64,000 nucleotides of DNA. It comes from Devosia equisanguinis (lineage in GTDB: Bacteria > Pseudomonadota > Alphaproteobacteria > Rhizobiales > Devosiaceae). The notes below the pieces were generated by a model that made no database searches, was not told the DNA's origin, and saw nothing but the letters and a program-made list of their open reading frames with translations. A program made the position numbers and the translations under genes. The stretch is taken from assembly GCF_900631955.1 (NCBI RefSeq), contig NZ_UZWD01000023.1, positions 223,790-287,789 of the forward strand. The letters run 5' to 3'. Below are positions 26,748-36,500 of the stretch, one piece after another (the first letter of the stretch is position 1; every line of letters starts with the position of its first letter).

Positions 26748-27079
26748 TCGTTGCTGCCTTCGGGGGACGACAGCAGCAGAAAGACAACATCGACGGGCAG
26801 ATCGTCCACCGACTCGAATTCGATTGGCTTCTTCAGCACCATCAGCGCCGCAAAGGATGCCTCCAGCCCAGGGACCGGTGCATGAGGCATGGCGACGCCA
26901 TGACCGATGCCGGTCGAACCCAGACGCTCGCGGCCCAGTAAAGCAGTATGGATTGCTTCCTCGGCCACCCCCGTGCGAGCGGCCGCATGCGCGGCGAGCT
27001 TCTTTATCAGGACGGCTTTTGTTGAGATGGATAGATCAAGGATCACGTCCTCTGGTGCAATTGCAGATGACAGGTTCAT
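26627..27079 (-). CDS. PTS EIIA (PtsN-like) protein
   Basis: A 150-residue mannitol/fructose-class EIIA domain like EIIA-Ntr. The phosphorylated histidine is in GIGHGVAMPHAPVPG (His66), and VVFLLLSSPEG follows near residue 95. The ATG at 27079 gives the family start MNLSSAIAPEDVILDL. It is the last gene of the kdp cluster, 46 nt after kdpE. In enterobacteria EIIA-Ntr binds KdpD and tunes kdp expression, so a dedicated copy beside kdpDE is likely to be a regulatory partner; that link is inference. Confidence 0.85.
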   Translation of the reverse strand: MNLSSAIAPEDVILDLSISTKAVLIKKLAAHAAARTGVAEEAIHTALLGRERLGSTGIGHGVAMPHAPVPGLEASFAALMVLKKPIEFESVDDLPVDVVFLLLSSPEGSNDYLKILAAVARRTRDEQVMKMLRGAKTAPAAYSVLVEQPV

Positions 27080-27125
27080 AAGAGTACTCACGTTAAGTCG
27101 CCCGCCCGTGGACGAGCGCGCGCGG

Positions 27126-27821
27126 TCACTGCTCCGGCTCACGGAGGCGGTAACCGACACCTGTTTCAGTAAGGATATATTGCGGCTGATCGGGCGTGGC
27201 CTCGATCTTCTGCCGCAACTGGCGGACATAGACCCGCAGATATTGGACATCGGTCGAGCCCCCCCACACATGCTTGAGGATGTGCTGGTGCGTGATGACC
27301 TTGCCCGCGTGCTGCACGAGAATGCGCAGGATCTCGTATTCCTTGGGTGAGAGCTTCACCTCCTTGTCTGCGACCTTGACGATCCGCTTCACCAGGTCGA
27401 CCGAGAGATCGCCGACCTGGAATATCGGGCGCTCGCCCTGCTGCTGGAGCTTGTGCCTGAGCGCCACCCGGATGCGCGCCGCCAGCTCGCGCATCCCGAA
27501 TGGTTTGGTCAGATAATCGTCGGCGCCCAGTTCCAGCGCCTTGACGATGCCCGTTTCATCGGTCCGGCTGGAGAGGATGACGATCGGCAGTTCGACAAGC
27601 TCGGCCCGCCACCTTTCAAGCAGCTCATGGCCGGAAATATCGGGCAGCCCGAGATCAAGCAGAATGAGATCGGGCTTTTCCTCTGTGAGCAGCGCGACGG
27701 CGTCCTCGCCGTTTGCAGCCTCGACCATGGCATAGCCTTCGGCTGTCAGGCCGACGCGCAGAAGTTTCCTGATCGGCGGCTCGTCATCGACGACGAGAAT
27801 CTTGACTACGGACGTACTCAT
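27126..27821 (-). CDS. kdpE: KdpE response regulator
   Basis: A 231-residue OmpR-type regulator. The receiver domain holds VDDEPPIRKLLRVGL, the phosphoacceptor in LILLDLGLPD (Asp56) and ALELGADDYLTKPFG. The winged-helix DNA-binding domain from about residue 130 ends with KVITHQHILKHVWGG and YVRQLRQKIE. It activates kdpFABC on phosphorylation by KdpD. Its ATG overlaps the kdpD stop codon. Confidence 0.96.
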   Translation of the reverse strand: MSTSVVKILVVDDEPPIRKLLRVGLTAEGYAMVEAANGEDAVALLTEEKPDLILLDLGLPDISGHELLERWRAELVELPIVILSSRTDETGIVKALELGADDYLTKPFGMRELAARIRVALRHKLQQQGERPIFQVGDLSVDLVKRIVKVADKEVKLSPKEYEILRILVQHAGKVITHQHILKHVWGGSTDVQYLRVYVRQLRQKIEATPDQPQYILTETGVGYRLREPEQ

Positions 27822-30541
27822 ATCCTTCCTTCCAAAGTCGAGGGCTCCGGTCCGATCGGAAACCGCAGCGTGAAAATGGCGCCGGGTCTGTCGGCCCGGT
27901 TGGTCGCGAAAATCGTTCCGCCCATCGCCTCGACAAATCCCTTGCAGATGGAAAGTCCAAGCCCGGTTCCAGCCTGGACGTGGTCCTTCTTCCGGACGCG
28001 ATAGAAACTGTCGAAAATCCTGGTGAGATCGTCGGGCGGAATGCCGGGCCCTTCATCGACGACCTGCAATGTGACGTGGCTCTCGTCCGCCCACGCCCGA
28101 AGCGCGATCCGCGACCCTGACGGTGCGTATTTGCGGGCATTGTCGAGCAGATTGAACAGCACCTGTTCGAACAGGACCGGATCGAGCCGAACCATCGGCA
28201 GATCGGGCGGCACTGCAAGGTCTACCCTGTGGAGAGCCAATATCTTCTCGGCACGGCGCAGGGCGCTGCCGACGCTGTCGCCGATGAACAGCGGCGTCAG
28301 CGACACCGCCGCAGCGCCGGATTCCAGCCGTGTCATGTCGAGAAGGTTCGCGATGAACCGGTTCAGCCGCTCGGCCTCTTCGACAATTGTCGTCAGCAAC
28401 TCGACCCGACCGGAATCGGTCAGGGATGTCGAATAGTCTCTGAGCGCTCCCGCCGAACCGAGGATCGACGCCAAAGGCGTCTTGAGGTCATGCGATAGTG
28501 ACGTCAAAAGCGCGGAGCGCAGCTTGTCCGCCTCGGCGGCCAGACGCGCATTGTCGACATCGGCCACCAGCTGGATGCGCTCGATCGCCAGAGCGGCCTG
28601 ATCTGCCAGTGAGTCGAACAGCCGCTGTTCTAAGGGCGTCAGAACCGGCCCTTGCTTGTCATTGTCTAGACCAATGACGCCCACCCGTGTCCTGCCGGTT
28701 TTCAGGGGAAGGTAGAGGCGCTTCGCACCCGGCAGCGTGTCCGCTCCACGCCCTGCAGGCTTGTCATGCTCCCAGGCCCATTGGGCCGCCGCAATGTCGG
28801 CGTCATCGAGCGTATCGTCGGGCGGGAAACCCGCCTGGACCGCGATGCGGCCATTCTCCGGCAGCAGAGCGACGACCCTGACCTGAAGCATCGAGGCGAT
28901 CTGATAGACCGTCGCCCAAAGAACGTCGCCCAAGGTCCCGGCGCCGGCGAGCTTCTTGCTGAAGAGATAAAGGCCCTCGGTCGTTTTGGCCCGCTGACGT
29001 GCTGTCACAGCCTGGCGTTGAACACGCCCGGCAAGATTGCTGGCGATCACCGCAACGCCGAGAAAGAACGCGAAGGCGACGACGCTCTCGGGATCGCCGA
29101 TATCCAGCGTGTAGCGCGGTTCGAGGAAAAAGAAGTTGAAGACTAGCGCGCCCAATACGGAAGCGAACAGCGCCGGCCAGAGGCCGCCGCCCATCGCCGA
29201 GGCCAGCACGGCCATCAGAAAGACGAGGGCGATGTTGCGGACGTCCAGAAAGCGCGAGAGCGCCGTTCCGATGCCTAGCGCCATGGCGACGTAGAGCGAA
29301 CTCCACAGATAGTGGCCGAAATCGATTCGTCGTTTGGGCCGCGCGCTGACTGTCGCTGGAGATCGCGTTTCCTCGCCGTTGCCCGGCGAGATGACATGCA
29401 CGCTCACATCCGTCTTGGCGCGGATCAGATCATGCGAAACGGAGCCCGCGAAGATCTCCCGCCACCTGGGCGAGGTCGGCATGCCAACGATGACGTGCGC
29501 ATAGTTGTTGGTCGATGCGTAGGCCAGGATCTCTTGCGCAACGTTCTCGCCTGGCAGGGTAACAGCCTCGGCGCCGAGCTGCTCGGCAAGACGCAATGCA
29601 CTGGCGATCTTGTCCTTCTGCTGCTCTGAGAGTCGGGCATCCTTGCTCGTCTCGACGTGAACCGCGGCCCATGGCGCACGAAGCCGGTCGGCCTGACGGC
29701 GGCCGTAGCGGACAAGCGCCATCGCTCCGGGCCGTTCGTTGATGCACACCAGGACGCGCTCGCCGGCCGACCAGGGGCCGGCGATGGCATGCGCCTGCAT
29801 ATGCGTGACCAACTGGTCATCGACCCGCTGCGCTGTGCGCCGCAGCGCCAACTCACGAAGGGCTGTCAGGTTGCTGGGCGAAAAATAATTCTGCGTCGCG
29901 CGCTTGGCTGTTTTGGGCAGATAGACCTTGCCCTCGTTCAAGCGCTTGATCAGGTCGCCCGGCGTGATGTCGATGATTTCGATATCGTCGGCGCGGTCAA
30001 TGATCGAATCCGGAACGGTCTCGCGCACCCGAATCCGTGTGATCTGCGCTACCACGTCGTTGAGGCTTTCGACGTGCTGGATGTTAAGGGTGCTGTAGAC
30101 GTCTATGCCGTTGGCGAGCAGTTCCTCGACATCGAGATAGCGCTTCGGATGGCGACTGCCCGGCGCGTTGGTATGGGCGAGCTCGTCCACCAGGACCAGC
30201 GCCGGCTTGCGCGCCAGAATTGCGTCGATATCCATCTCATCGAGCACATGCCCTCGATACGGCACAGTGCGGCGCGGAACGATCTCGAACCCCTCGACCA
30301 GAGCCTCGGTCTCCGCCCGCCCGTGGGTCTCGACCACCCCGATGACAACATCGACGCCGTCTGCGCGCTGGGCCCGGCCCGACATGAGCATCTCGTACGT
30401 CTTGCCCACACCCGGCGCCGCCCCAAGAAAGATCTTGAGGTGGCCGCGCGTCTCCCGTTGCGCACTTTCCAGCAACGCATCTGGCGATGGACGGCTCTGC
30501 TCTCGTATTGGGTCGTCAGACACTTCATGACTCCGGATCAA
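27818..30541 (-). CDS. kdpD: KdpD sensor histidine kinase
   Basis: A 907-residue sensor of full family length. The N-terminal KdpD domain has a Walker A FLGAAPGVGKTYEMLMSG near residue 40 and LVDELAHTNAPGS near 120. A universal-stress-like domain, four membrane helices (about 395-490) and a GAF-like region follow. The HisKA motif LLTSLSHDLKTPLASILG (His684) and an ATPase domain (NLLDNARKYAPSG, GTGLGLSICKG) complete it. It senses low K+ or ionic stress. It starts 40 nt after kdpC and is coupled to kdpE. Confidence 0.96.
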   Translation of the reverse strand: MIRSHEVSDDPIREQSRPSPDALLESAQRETRGHLKIFLGAAPGVGKTYEMLMSGRAQRADGVDVVIGVVETHGRAETEALVEGFEIVPRRTVPYRGHVLDEMDIDAILARKPALVLVDELAHTNAPGSRHPKRYLDVEELLANGIDVYSTLNIQHVESLNDVVAQITRIRVRETVPDSIIDRADDIEIIDITPGDLIKRLNEGKVYLPKTAKRATQNYFSPSNLTALRELALRRTAQRVDDQLVTHMQAHAIAGPWSAGERVLVCINERPGAMALVRYGRRQADRLRAPWAAVHVETSKDARLSEQQKDKIASALRLAEQLGAEAVTLPGENVAQEILAYASTNNYAHVIVGMPTSPRWREIFAGSVSHDLIRAKTDVSVHVISPGNGEETRSPATVSARPKRRIDFGHYLWSSLYVAMALGIGTALSRFLDVRNIALVFLMAVLASAMGGGLWPALFASVLGALVFNFFFLEPRYTLDIGDPESVVAFAFFLGVAVIASNLAGRVQRQAVTARQRAKTTEGLYLFSKKLAGAGTLGDVLWATVYQIASMLQVRVVALLPENGRIAVQAGFPPDDTLDDADIAAAQWAWEHDKPAGRGADTLPGAKRLYLPLKTGRTRVGVIGLDNDKQGPVLTPLEQRLFDSLADQAALAIERIQLVADVDNARLAAEADKLRSALLTSLSHDLKTPLASILGSAGALRDYSTSLTDSGRVELLTTIVEEAERLNRFIANLLDMTRLESGAAAVSLTPLFIGDSVGSALRRAEKILALHRVDLAVPPDLPMVRLDPVLFEQVLFNLLDNARKYAPSGSRIALRAWADESHVTLQVVDEGPGIPPDDLTRIFDSFYRVRKKDHVQAGTGLGLSICKGFVEAMGGTIFATNRADRPGAIFTLRFPIGPEPSTLEGRI

Positions 30542-30580
30542 CGGTCAGGACGGCTATTATAGCCGCCCTGACACCTTCAT

Positions 30581-31153
30581 TCAGCCTCTATTGGCGCTGT
30601 CGAGCGCCAGGTTCAGCTTGAGAACGTTGACCACGGGTTCTCCCAGGAAGCCGAGTTTGCGCTGCTCGACGTGCTGATCGACCAGAACGCGCACCGTGGC
30701 CTCATCGATGCCGCGCGCTCTGGCGACACGGCCCACCTGGAAGTAGGCGGCCTCAGGCGTAATATGGGGATCGAGGCCGCTGCCAGAGGCCGTAACAAGG
30801 TCCATGGGGACCGCTGCGCCACCGTTCTCCGTGCGTGATGCCTCGGTATCCGCAGCGACACGATCGCGAAGCGCCTGGCTGGTGGGGCCAAGATTGGAGC
30901 CGCTGGAAGCGCCGGCATCGTAGCCATCTGAACCGGCAGCCGAAGGACGCGGGTGGAAGTAGCGCTCGCCGGCAAAGTTCTGTCCGATGAGTTCGGAGCC
31001 TATGACCACGCCTTCACGTTCGATCAGGCTTCCATTGGCCTGTTGGGGAAAAATGGCCTGCGCGATACCGGTCACGCTAAGGGGGTAGATGAGACCGGTG
31101 ATGACGGTTAGTGCGACAATAAAGAAAATCGCGGGTCTGATTTGCTTGAGCAT
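30581..31153 (-). CDS. kdpC: KdpC, K+-ATPase C subunit
   Basis: A 190-residue subunit of the KdpFABC complex. The start at 31153 ([20 protein letters not shown]) is preferred over an ATG 11 codons upstream because it places the single membrane helix at the N-terminus. Family blocks include [27 protein letters not shown] and [14 protein letters not shown]. KdpC stabilises the complex at the periplasmic side. It lies 72 nt after kdpB. Confidence 0.95.
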   Translation of the reverse strand: MLKQIRPAIFFIVALTVITGLIYPLSVTGIAQAIFPQQANGSLIEREGVVIGSELIGQNFAGERYFHPRPSAAGSDGYDAGASSGSNLGPTSQALRDRVAADTEASRTENGGAAVPMDLVTASGSGLDPHITPEAAYFQVGRVARARGIDEATVRVLVDQHVEQRKLGFLGEPVVNVLKLNLALDSANRG

Positions 31154-31225
31154 CGTTTCTGTCCTGAATGGTCCGCTGCTGATCAATATCGCTTCGCGGA
31201 TTGTGTCTCTGGTGACCGCTTTCGA

Positions 31226-33295
31226 CTAAACGAGGCCAGCGGCTGTGATGGCCATGTCGATGAGCTTGATACCGGCGAAGGGCACGAGAATGCCGCCCAG
31301 CCCGTAAATCAGGAGATTCCGGGACAGCAGCGAACCGGCTCCGATCGCACGATACTTCACGCCTTTCAGCGACAGCGGGATCAGCGCTACGATGATGAGG
31401 GCATTGAAGATGATCGCCGACAGGATAGCGCTCTGCGGTGAAGCAAGGCCCATGATGTTGAGCGCACCAAGCTGCGGATAGAACGCCAGGAACATCGCCG
31501 GGATGATCGCGAAATACTTCGCGATATCGTTGGCGATCGAGAACGTCGTCAGCGCGCCGCGCGTCATCAGCAATTGCTTACCGATTTCCACGATTTCGAT
31601 CAGCTTGGTCGGATCGCTGTCGAGATCCACCATGTTGCCGGCCTCGCGGGCTGCGACCGTGCCGGTGTTCATGGCGACGCCGACATCCGCCTGGGCAAGC
31701 GCCGGGGCGTCATTGGTGCCGTCGCCGCACATGGCGACCAGCTTGCCCTTGGCCTGTTCCTCACGGATCAGCGCCAGCTTGTTCTCCGGCGTCGCCTGCG
31801 CCAGGAAGTCGTCGACACCGGCTTCGGCAGCGATAGCCGCCGCGGTCATGGGGTTGTCGCCGGTGATCATCACCGTGCGAATGCCCATGCGGCGCAGCTC
31901 GGCGAACCGCTCCTTGATGCCGCCCTTGACGATGTCCTTGAGATAGATGACGCCGAGGAGGCGGCCATCCTTCACCACGGCAAGCGGCGTGCCGCCCGCC
32001 TTGGCGATCTCGTCGGCGATAGCCTGGAGCTCACGGACGCTCTCACCGGACGCACGCGGGCTGCCGGTCGCGACCGTGGCGAGTTCCACATGCTTCAAGA
32101 CCGCATCGACCGCGCCTTTACGGACGGACGAGCCCTCCAGGTCGACGCCGCTCATACGGGTCTGCGCCGTGAACGGGACGAATGTCGCGTTGAGGCTCGC
32201 CATGTCGCGTGCGCGGATGCCGTATTTTTCCTTGGCGAGCACGACGATCGAGCGGCCTTCGGGGGTCTCGTCGGCAAGCGAAGCAAGCTGCGCTGCATCG
32301 GCGAGTTCCTTTTCGGTGACGCCCCGGATCGGCCGGAACTCGCTCGCCTGACGGTTGCCGAGCGTGATCGTGCCGGTCTTGTCGAGCAGCAGCGTGTCGA
32401 CGTCGCCGGCGGCTTCAACGGCACGGCCGGACATGGCCAGAACATTGAAGCGGACCAGCCGGTCCATACCGGCGATGCCGATGGCCGATAGCAGTGCGCC
32501 AATGGTGGTCGGAATCAGCGTGACGAACAGGGCGACCAGAACGATGATGGGAACATACCCGCCCGCATAGGTCGCGAAGCTCGGGATGGTCACCACGGCC
32601 AGGACGAAGATCAACGTCATCCCCGCAAGCAGGATATTGAGCGCGATCTCGTTCGGCGTTTTCTGGCGTTCGGCGCCTTCGACGAGAGCAATCATCTTAT
32701 CGATGAAGGTCGAGCCGGCCGCGGCCGTGATCCGGACCTTGATCCAGTCGGAAAGGACCTGGGTGCCACCAGTGACGGCAGAGCGATCCCCGCCAGACTC
32801 GCGGATGACCGGAGCTGACTCGCCCGTAATCGCCGCTTCGTTTACCGAGGCCACACCCTCAATGACTTCGCCATCGGAGGGGATGATGTCGCCCGGTTCG
32901 ACGAGAACAACGTCACCGACCTTCAGCGTGGCGCCCGGCACCATTTTGTAGTCGGAGCCGCCGTTCGAGAGCAGCTTGGCCTGGGTCTCCGTGCGGGTTC
33001 GCCGAAGCGATTCAGCCTGCGCCTTGCCGCGCCCTTCGGCCACGGCCTCTGCGAAATTGGCGAACAGCACGGTGAACCAAAGCCACAGCACGATCTGCAG
33101 AGAGAAGCCGACACTTTCGGCTCCTGTAGCAATGTCCTTGAGCAGAAGCACCGTCGTCAGGACCGACACGACGGCGACGACGAACATGACCGGGTTTTTA
33201 GCGAGGCTTTTCGGATTCAGTTTCCGAAACGCATCTCCTATGGCCGGAACGAGTATGCGAGCGTCCAGCATGCTCGCGGATTTGGACTGGTTCAT
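31226..33295 (-). CDS. kdpB: KdpB, K+-transporting P-type ATPase
   Basis: A 689-residue P-type ATPase of class IA. The phosphorylation site is Asp305 in [13 protein letters not shown]. It also shows the actuator motif [15 protein letters not shown], the nucleotide-binding [10 protein letters not shown] region and the hinge [20 protein letters not shown]. The length matches the usual 680-690 residues. It energises K+ uptake through KdpA. Confidence 0.97.
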   Translation of the reverse strand: MNQSKSASMLDARILVPAIGDAFRKLNPKSLAKNPVMFVVAVVSVLTTVLLLKDIATGAESVGFSLQIVLWLWFTVLFANFAEAVAEGRGKAQAESLRRTRTETQAKLLSNGGSDYKMVPGATLKVGDVVLVEPGDIIPSDGEVIEGVASVNEAAITGESAPVIRESGGDRSAVTGGTQVLSDWIKVRITAAAGSTFIDKMIALVEGAERQKTPNEIALNILLAGMTLIFVLAVVTIPSFATYAGGYVPIIVLVALFVTLIPTTIGALLSAIGIAGMDRLVRFNVLAMSGRAVEAAGDVDTLLLDKTGTITLGNRQASEFRPIRGVTEKELADAAQLASLADETPEGRSIVVLAKEKYGIRARDMASLNATFVPFTAQTRMSGVDLEGSSVRKGAVDAVLKHVELATVATGSPRASGESVRELQAIADEIAKAGGTPLAVVKDGRLLGVIYLKDIVKGGIKERFAELRRMGIRTVMITGDNPMTAAAIAAEAGVDDFLAQATPENKLALIREEQAKGKLVAMCGDGTNDAPALAQADVGVAMNTGTVAAREAGNMVDLDSDPTKLIEIVEIGKQLLMTRGALTTFSIANDIAKYFAIIPAMFLAFYPQLGALNIMGLASPQSAILSAIIFNALIIVALIPLSLKGVKYRAIGAGSLLSRNLLIYGLGGILVPFAGIKLIDMAITAAGLV

Positions 33296-33337
33296 AAGAA
33301 ACTCCAGCGAGTTTGTTCTTGGGGGCCAACCACTCGG

Positions 33338-33514
33338 TCACGCCGCCGCGAGCAATTCAGTGATAAGTTTGGCGAGGAGCACCACGCCCCCCAAAGCCAG
33401 TGTCATGCCGAGAATGATCGTCGATGCCCTGGGCGGTCTGGCCGCCCCTCGCTCCTCAAACCAGGAGCGAGGGTTCACGACAAATCGGATCGATCTCAGC
33501 CATTTGGCCGTCAT
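33338..33514 (-). CDS. 58-residue membrane ORF between kdpA and kdpB
   Basis: An uninterrupted 58-codon frame starts 8 nt after the kdpA stop and ends 42 nt before kdpB. It encodes a basic N-terminus (TAKWLRSIRFVVNPRSWF) and then one membrane helix (IILGMTLALGGVVLLAKL). It fills most of a 227-nt gap that is unusually wide for a kdp operon. I do not recognise the family. Because KdpF is also a tiny single-helix subunit, an accessory role in the same complex is possible. Confidence 0.6.
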   Translation of the reverse strand: MTAKWLRSIRFVVNPRSWFEERGAARPPRASTIILGMTLALGGVVLLAKLITELLAAA

Positions 33515-33522
33515 CGAGGCTC

Positions 33523-35226
33523 TCAGAAAGTCTGGCCCGCCAACATGGCGAAGTGCTCGACGATCGGACCCAGCGCCAAGGCAGGGAAGAACGTCAGGCC
33601 GCCGACGATCAGGATCACGCCCACCAGAAGACCGACAAACAGAGGCCCGGTCGTAGGCAGGGTGCCGCTGGATTCAGGAACCGTCTTCTTGGCGGCCAGG
33701 GACCCAGCGATAGCCAGCGCCGGAACGATCACCATGAAGCGTCCCATCAACATCGCCAGGCCAATCGTGATGTTGTACCAGGGCGTGTTGGCGGAAAGAC
33801 CTGCAAAGGCCGAACCATTGTTCGCCGTGCCGGATGTGTAGGCATAGAGAACTTCGGAGAACCCGTGCGGACCTGCGTTGGCCATCGAAGCCACGCCCGT
33901 GTCGAGCACTACGGCTATCGCGGTGAAGCCAAGTATCGAAAGAGGCAGGCACAAGACGGCCAGCATGGCCATCTTCACTTCCTTCGCCTCAATCTTCTTG
34001 CCGAGATACTCGGGTGTCCGCCCGACCATGAGCCCTGCCACGAAGATCGCGACGACGACGAACAGGATGATGCCGTAGAAGCCTGCGCCGACACCGCCAA
34101 TGATGATCTCGCCGAGCATCATGTTGATGATCGGGATCATCCCGCCCAGCGGCATGAAGCTGTCGTGCATCGATATGACCGCGCCGCACGATGCAGCGGT
34201 CGTAACGACTGCAAAGAGTGCCGACGTGAGGATGCCGAAACGGGTTTCCTTTCCTTCCATGTTGCCGCCCTCAAGGCCAAGCGAATGGAGAAGCGGATTG
34301 CCTGCGGCCTCGGCCCAATAGGTGATTGCGACACCGGCGAGGAACAGAACGCCCATGGCGGTGAAGATGGCCCAGCCCTTCTTCTCGCTGCCGACCATGC
34401 GTCCAAACACGTTGGTCAGAGCCGCGCCAATGGCAAAGATCGAGACCATGTGGATGAGGTTGGTGAAGGCATTAGGATTCTCGAACGGGTGCGCGGCGTT
34501 GACGTTGAAGAAGCCGCCACCGTTGGTTCCCAGATGCTTGATCATCATCTGAGATGCGACCGGACCCTGAGCAATGGTTTGCTGCGCGCCTTCGACGGTC
34601 GTTGCGATAGTGTATGGGTTGAGGTTCTGCGGGACGCCCTGCCATACAAGCACCAGGCTGCCGACAAAGCAGATCGGCAATAGGACGTAGAGCGTGATGC
34701 GGGTGAGATCGACCCAAAAATTGCCGACCGTTTTGCCAGATGCCCGAGAGAAGCCGCGGATCAATGCGACCGCAATCGCGATGCCTGTCGCTGCCGACAC
34801 GAAGTTCTGCACGGTAAGACCGGCCATCTGGGTCAGGTAGCTCATGGTGGTCTCGCCGCCATAGCCCTGCCAGTTGGTATTGGTCATGAAGCTGACAGCG
34901 GTATTGAAAGCGCTGGTCGGCTCAACCGCCCCCAATCCCTGAGGGTTGAACGGCAACCCTCCCTGGAGACGTTGAACGAGGTAGAGAACCGTGAAGCCGG
35001 CGAGGTTGAAGAGCAGCATGGCCAGCGCATAGGTCGTCCAATGCTGCTCCTCTTTCTCATTCGTTCCAGCGACGCGGTACAGTCCCCGTTCGAGCGGTCC
35101 AAAAATGACCGAAAGGAGTGTACGCTCGCCGTTCAGGACGCGGGTGAGATAGCCGCCGAGCGGCTTCACCAGCGCGATGATGATCCCGGCGAAGACCAGG
35201 ATCTGTATCCATCCATTTATTGTCAT
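33523..35226 (-). CDS. kdpA: KdpA, K+-channel-like subunit
   Basis: A 567-residue polytopic protein that selects and conducts K+. Four selectivity-filter-like segments are visible, including [20 protein letters not shown] and [20 protein letters not shown]. The start [20 protein letters not shown] at 35226 is standard, and the length matches the family. It lies 30 nt after kdpF. Confidence 0.97.
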   Translation of the reverse strand: MTINGWIQILVFAGIIIALVKPLGGYLTRVLNGERTLLSVIFGPLERGLYRVAGTNEKEEQHWTTYALAMLLFNLAGFTVLYLVQRLQGGLPFNPQGLGAVEPTSAFNTAVSFMTNTNWQGYGGETTMSYLTQMAGLTVQNFVSAATGIAIAVALIRGFSRASGKTVGNFWVDLTRITLYVLLPICFVGSLVLVWQGVPQNLNPYTIATTVEGAQQTIAQGPVASQMMIKHLGTNGGGFFNVNAAHPFENPNAFTNLIHMVSIFAIGAALTNVFGRMVGSEKKGWAIFTAMGVLFLAGVAITYWAEAAGNPLLHSLGLEGGNMEGKETRFGILTSALFAVVTTAASCGAVISMHDSFMPLGGMIPIINMMLGEIIIGGVGAGFYGIILFVVVAIFVAGLMVGRTPEYLGKKIEAKEVKMAMLAVLCLPLSILGFTAIAVVLDTGVASMANAGPHGFSEVLYAYTSGTANNGSAFAGLSANTPWYNITIGLAMLMGRFMVIVPALAIAGSLAAKKTVPESSGTLPTTGPLFVGLLVGVILIVGGLTFFPALALGPIVEHFAMLAGQTF

Positions 35227-35256
35227 CGGTGGTTTCTTTCCGAGCTACTGTCTTGA

Positions 35257-35346
35257 TCAGAACCGCTCGGGACGAGCGAGGGCATAGAGCAGATAGCCAG
35301 TCACAAAGACCGCAACGGCTGCTCCGAGGAAGTATTCCAAGATCAT
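35257..35346 (-). CDS. kdpF: KdpF, small K+-ATPase subunit
   Basis: A 29-residue single-helix peptide, MILEYFLGAAVAVFVTGYLL followed by YALARPERF. The ending YALxRPERF is diagnostic for KdpF, which stabilises the KdpABC complex in the membrane. It is the conserved first subunit of kdpFABC. Confidence 0.93.
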   Translation of the reverse strand: MILEYFLGAAVAVFVTGYLLYALARPERF

Positions 35347-35362
35347 GATTGATTTCTCCCGG

Positions 35363-35443
35363 TCAGAGCTTTTCGCAAACTCTGATGTATCCAAACATCA
35401 GTGCGAAAAATCCAACACCTATTGCCAGCACAATAACGTCCAT
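35363..35443 (-). CDS. 26-residue membrane peptide upstream of kdpF
   Basis: An ATG at 35443, preceded by GGAGG at good spacing, opens a 26-codon frame ending 16 nt before kdpF: MDVIVLAIGVGFFALMFGYI then RVCEKL. The strong ribosome-binding site, single hydrophobic helix and place at the head of the operon argue for a real gene. I recall similar short peptides upstream of kdpF in other alphaproteobacteria, but no function. Confidence 0.65.
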   Translation of the reverse strand: MDVIVLAIGVGFFALMFGYIRVCEKL

Positions 35444-35658
35444 TGCTTTCGCCTCCGGCGCCGAAGTTGATACGAATGACCAGCCAAGACGGAAGACCTG
35501 GCAAGCCACAGCTATAATTCTTCCAGCGCGCCCTTGCGTACGCACGGGTGCCGGAGGAGGAATTTGGCGGAAATATGGACGCGAACCGCATATAGGTTCG
35601 AGAGAGGACGGGGCCTCAAAAAATAGGAATCCAATAGTTATTTTGGCGGCGCGCATAA

Positions 35659-35675
35659 AAATTCCATAGGAATTT
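35659..35675. promoter_or_regulatory. Perfect palindrome upstream of kdp, candidate KdpE operator
   Basis: AAATTCC-ATA-GGAATTT is a perfect 7-bp inverted repeat in an AT-rich stretch 216 nt upstream of the first kdp start codon. It is a reasonable operator candidate for KdpE or another regulator; no alignment to a known site was possible. Confidence 0.4.
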
Positions 35676-35697
35676 CTGCCAAACCGCCCATTGGCAA

Positions 35698-35734
35698 GCA
35701 AAAAGCCCGCCGACTCGGTAGAGGCGGCAGGCTT
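35698..35734 (-). terminator. Rho-independent terminator after the 82-aa gene
   Basis: Read on the minus strand, AAGCCTGCCG pairs with CGGCGGGCTT (9 of 10 positions) and is followed by a TTTTT run (35704-35700). It lies 88 nt after the stop codon of the gene at 35822-36070 and isolates the kdp operon from it. Confidence 0.75.
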
Positions 35735-35821
35735 TGCTTATGTCAACGAGAAGAGTTACTTCTCCATCTCACTCGTCACGGTAACGTCAGCGAGCGTGAG
35801 CGGGTCATCGATAGCAACCGG

Positions 35822-36070
35822 CTAGGCGGCGGCCCGGCGTCCAAACAGCGGGTCAAGGCTCAGGCGCTGGCTTTCGGCCATGCAGATCACAGCCCCTGGC
35901 GCGTTATTGGTTTCCTGACGGGCGAAGTGAATCGCCGCATCCTTGCTGACAAAGCAGCCGCCGACGAGGTTACGCTCATCGCGGACGGTCCAGCATCCTC
36001 GGTTGTCCTGGCCGACGAAAAAATGGTTCAGAGGTTGGGGAGGCTCTTTCGGCTGAATGGCGCTTGCCAT
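35822..36070 (-). CDS. Small protein, DUF2188-like appearance
   Basis: An 82-residue soluble protein with NHFFVGQDNRGCWTVRDERN, VGGCFVSKDAAIHFARQET and a PGAVICMAESQRLSLDPLF ending. The W-x-V-x-x-E strand followed by a basic AA-I-x-FA helix resembles small DUF2188-type proteins. The protein at 38215-38523 has a comparable W-T-V...AA-R layout. Function unknown; it ends in its own terminator. Confidence 0.65.
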   Translation of the reverse strand: MASAIQPKEPPQPLNHFFVGQDNRGCWTVRDERNLVGGCFVSKDAAIHFARQETNNAPGAVICMAESQRLSLDPLFGRRAAA

Positions 36071-36124
36071 GGAAGATGATCCTGATTGTTCGTTGAAGAG
36101 TGAGCTGTGGACGTCGTTGGCGCG

Positions 36125-36319
36125 CTAGCCGGCCAACGCGGTGACTGTGGCGACGGCCGCAATCACGAGGGCCATTACGACTCCGAGCCGCAGGAACATT
36201 CCAACGTCGGCCATCGGCTCATCCGAGCGCACGGCAACCTTGGCTTCGCCATCCGTCCGCCCAGGGTTGGCCTTGTTCTGTTGTTGCATCGCATAGAAAT
36301 AGTAACCACGAGGGTACAT
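36125..36319 (-). CDS. Small single-helix membrane protein
   Basis: A 64-residue protein, MYPRGYYFYAMQQQNKANPG... ending in a membrane helix (VGMFLRLGVVMALVIAAVAT). The start at 36319 is preferred because GAGAAAGG lies 9 nt upstream; an ATG three codons earlier directly abuts that site. A C-terminal anchor with a short soluble head suggests a tail-anchored accessory protein. Family not recognised. Confidence 0.55.
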   Translation of the reverse strand: MYPRGYYFYAMQQQNKANPGRTDGEAKVAVRSDEPMADVGMFLRLGVVMALVIAAVATVTALAG

Positions 36320-36443
36320 CGCAGACATCCTTTCTCGGTATCGGCAGGCCATTCCACGCGTCGAGTCAAATGATGCCTTTTGCCGATACGTTGAATTTAA
36401 AGATGTCGGGATTTGTTCTCCATTTCACGGATAGCCGGATTTC

Positions 36444-36456
36444 ATAGTATTTTCAT
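36444..36456 (-). promoter_or_regulatory. ATGAAAATACTAT box, copy 1
   Basis: The 13-mer ATGAAAATACTAT (minus strand) is found here, 125 nt upstream of the 64-residue membrane protein gene. It recurs exactly at 39943-39955 upstream of the porin gene. TACTAT could serve as a -10 element, so the shared box may be a promoter or operator used by both genes. Confidence 0.4.
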
Positions 36457-36500
36457 TGGAGAACACAGCAGCATCATGCTGTTCTTATAAGGAGACCCGG

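Larger units (their letters stand above)
35444..35821. other. kdp upstream region
   Basis: No gene seen. It contains the kdp leader and presumed promoter on the minus strand, a perfect 17-bp palindrome at 35659-35675, and the terminator of the next minus-strand gene at 35698-35734. Other open frames here are shadows without conserved content. Confidence 0.5.

Noticed and set aside
33296..34683. Long plus-strand frames opposite kdpA
   Set aside because: Reverse translations of KdpA; rich in His, Asp and Arg without a family pattern.
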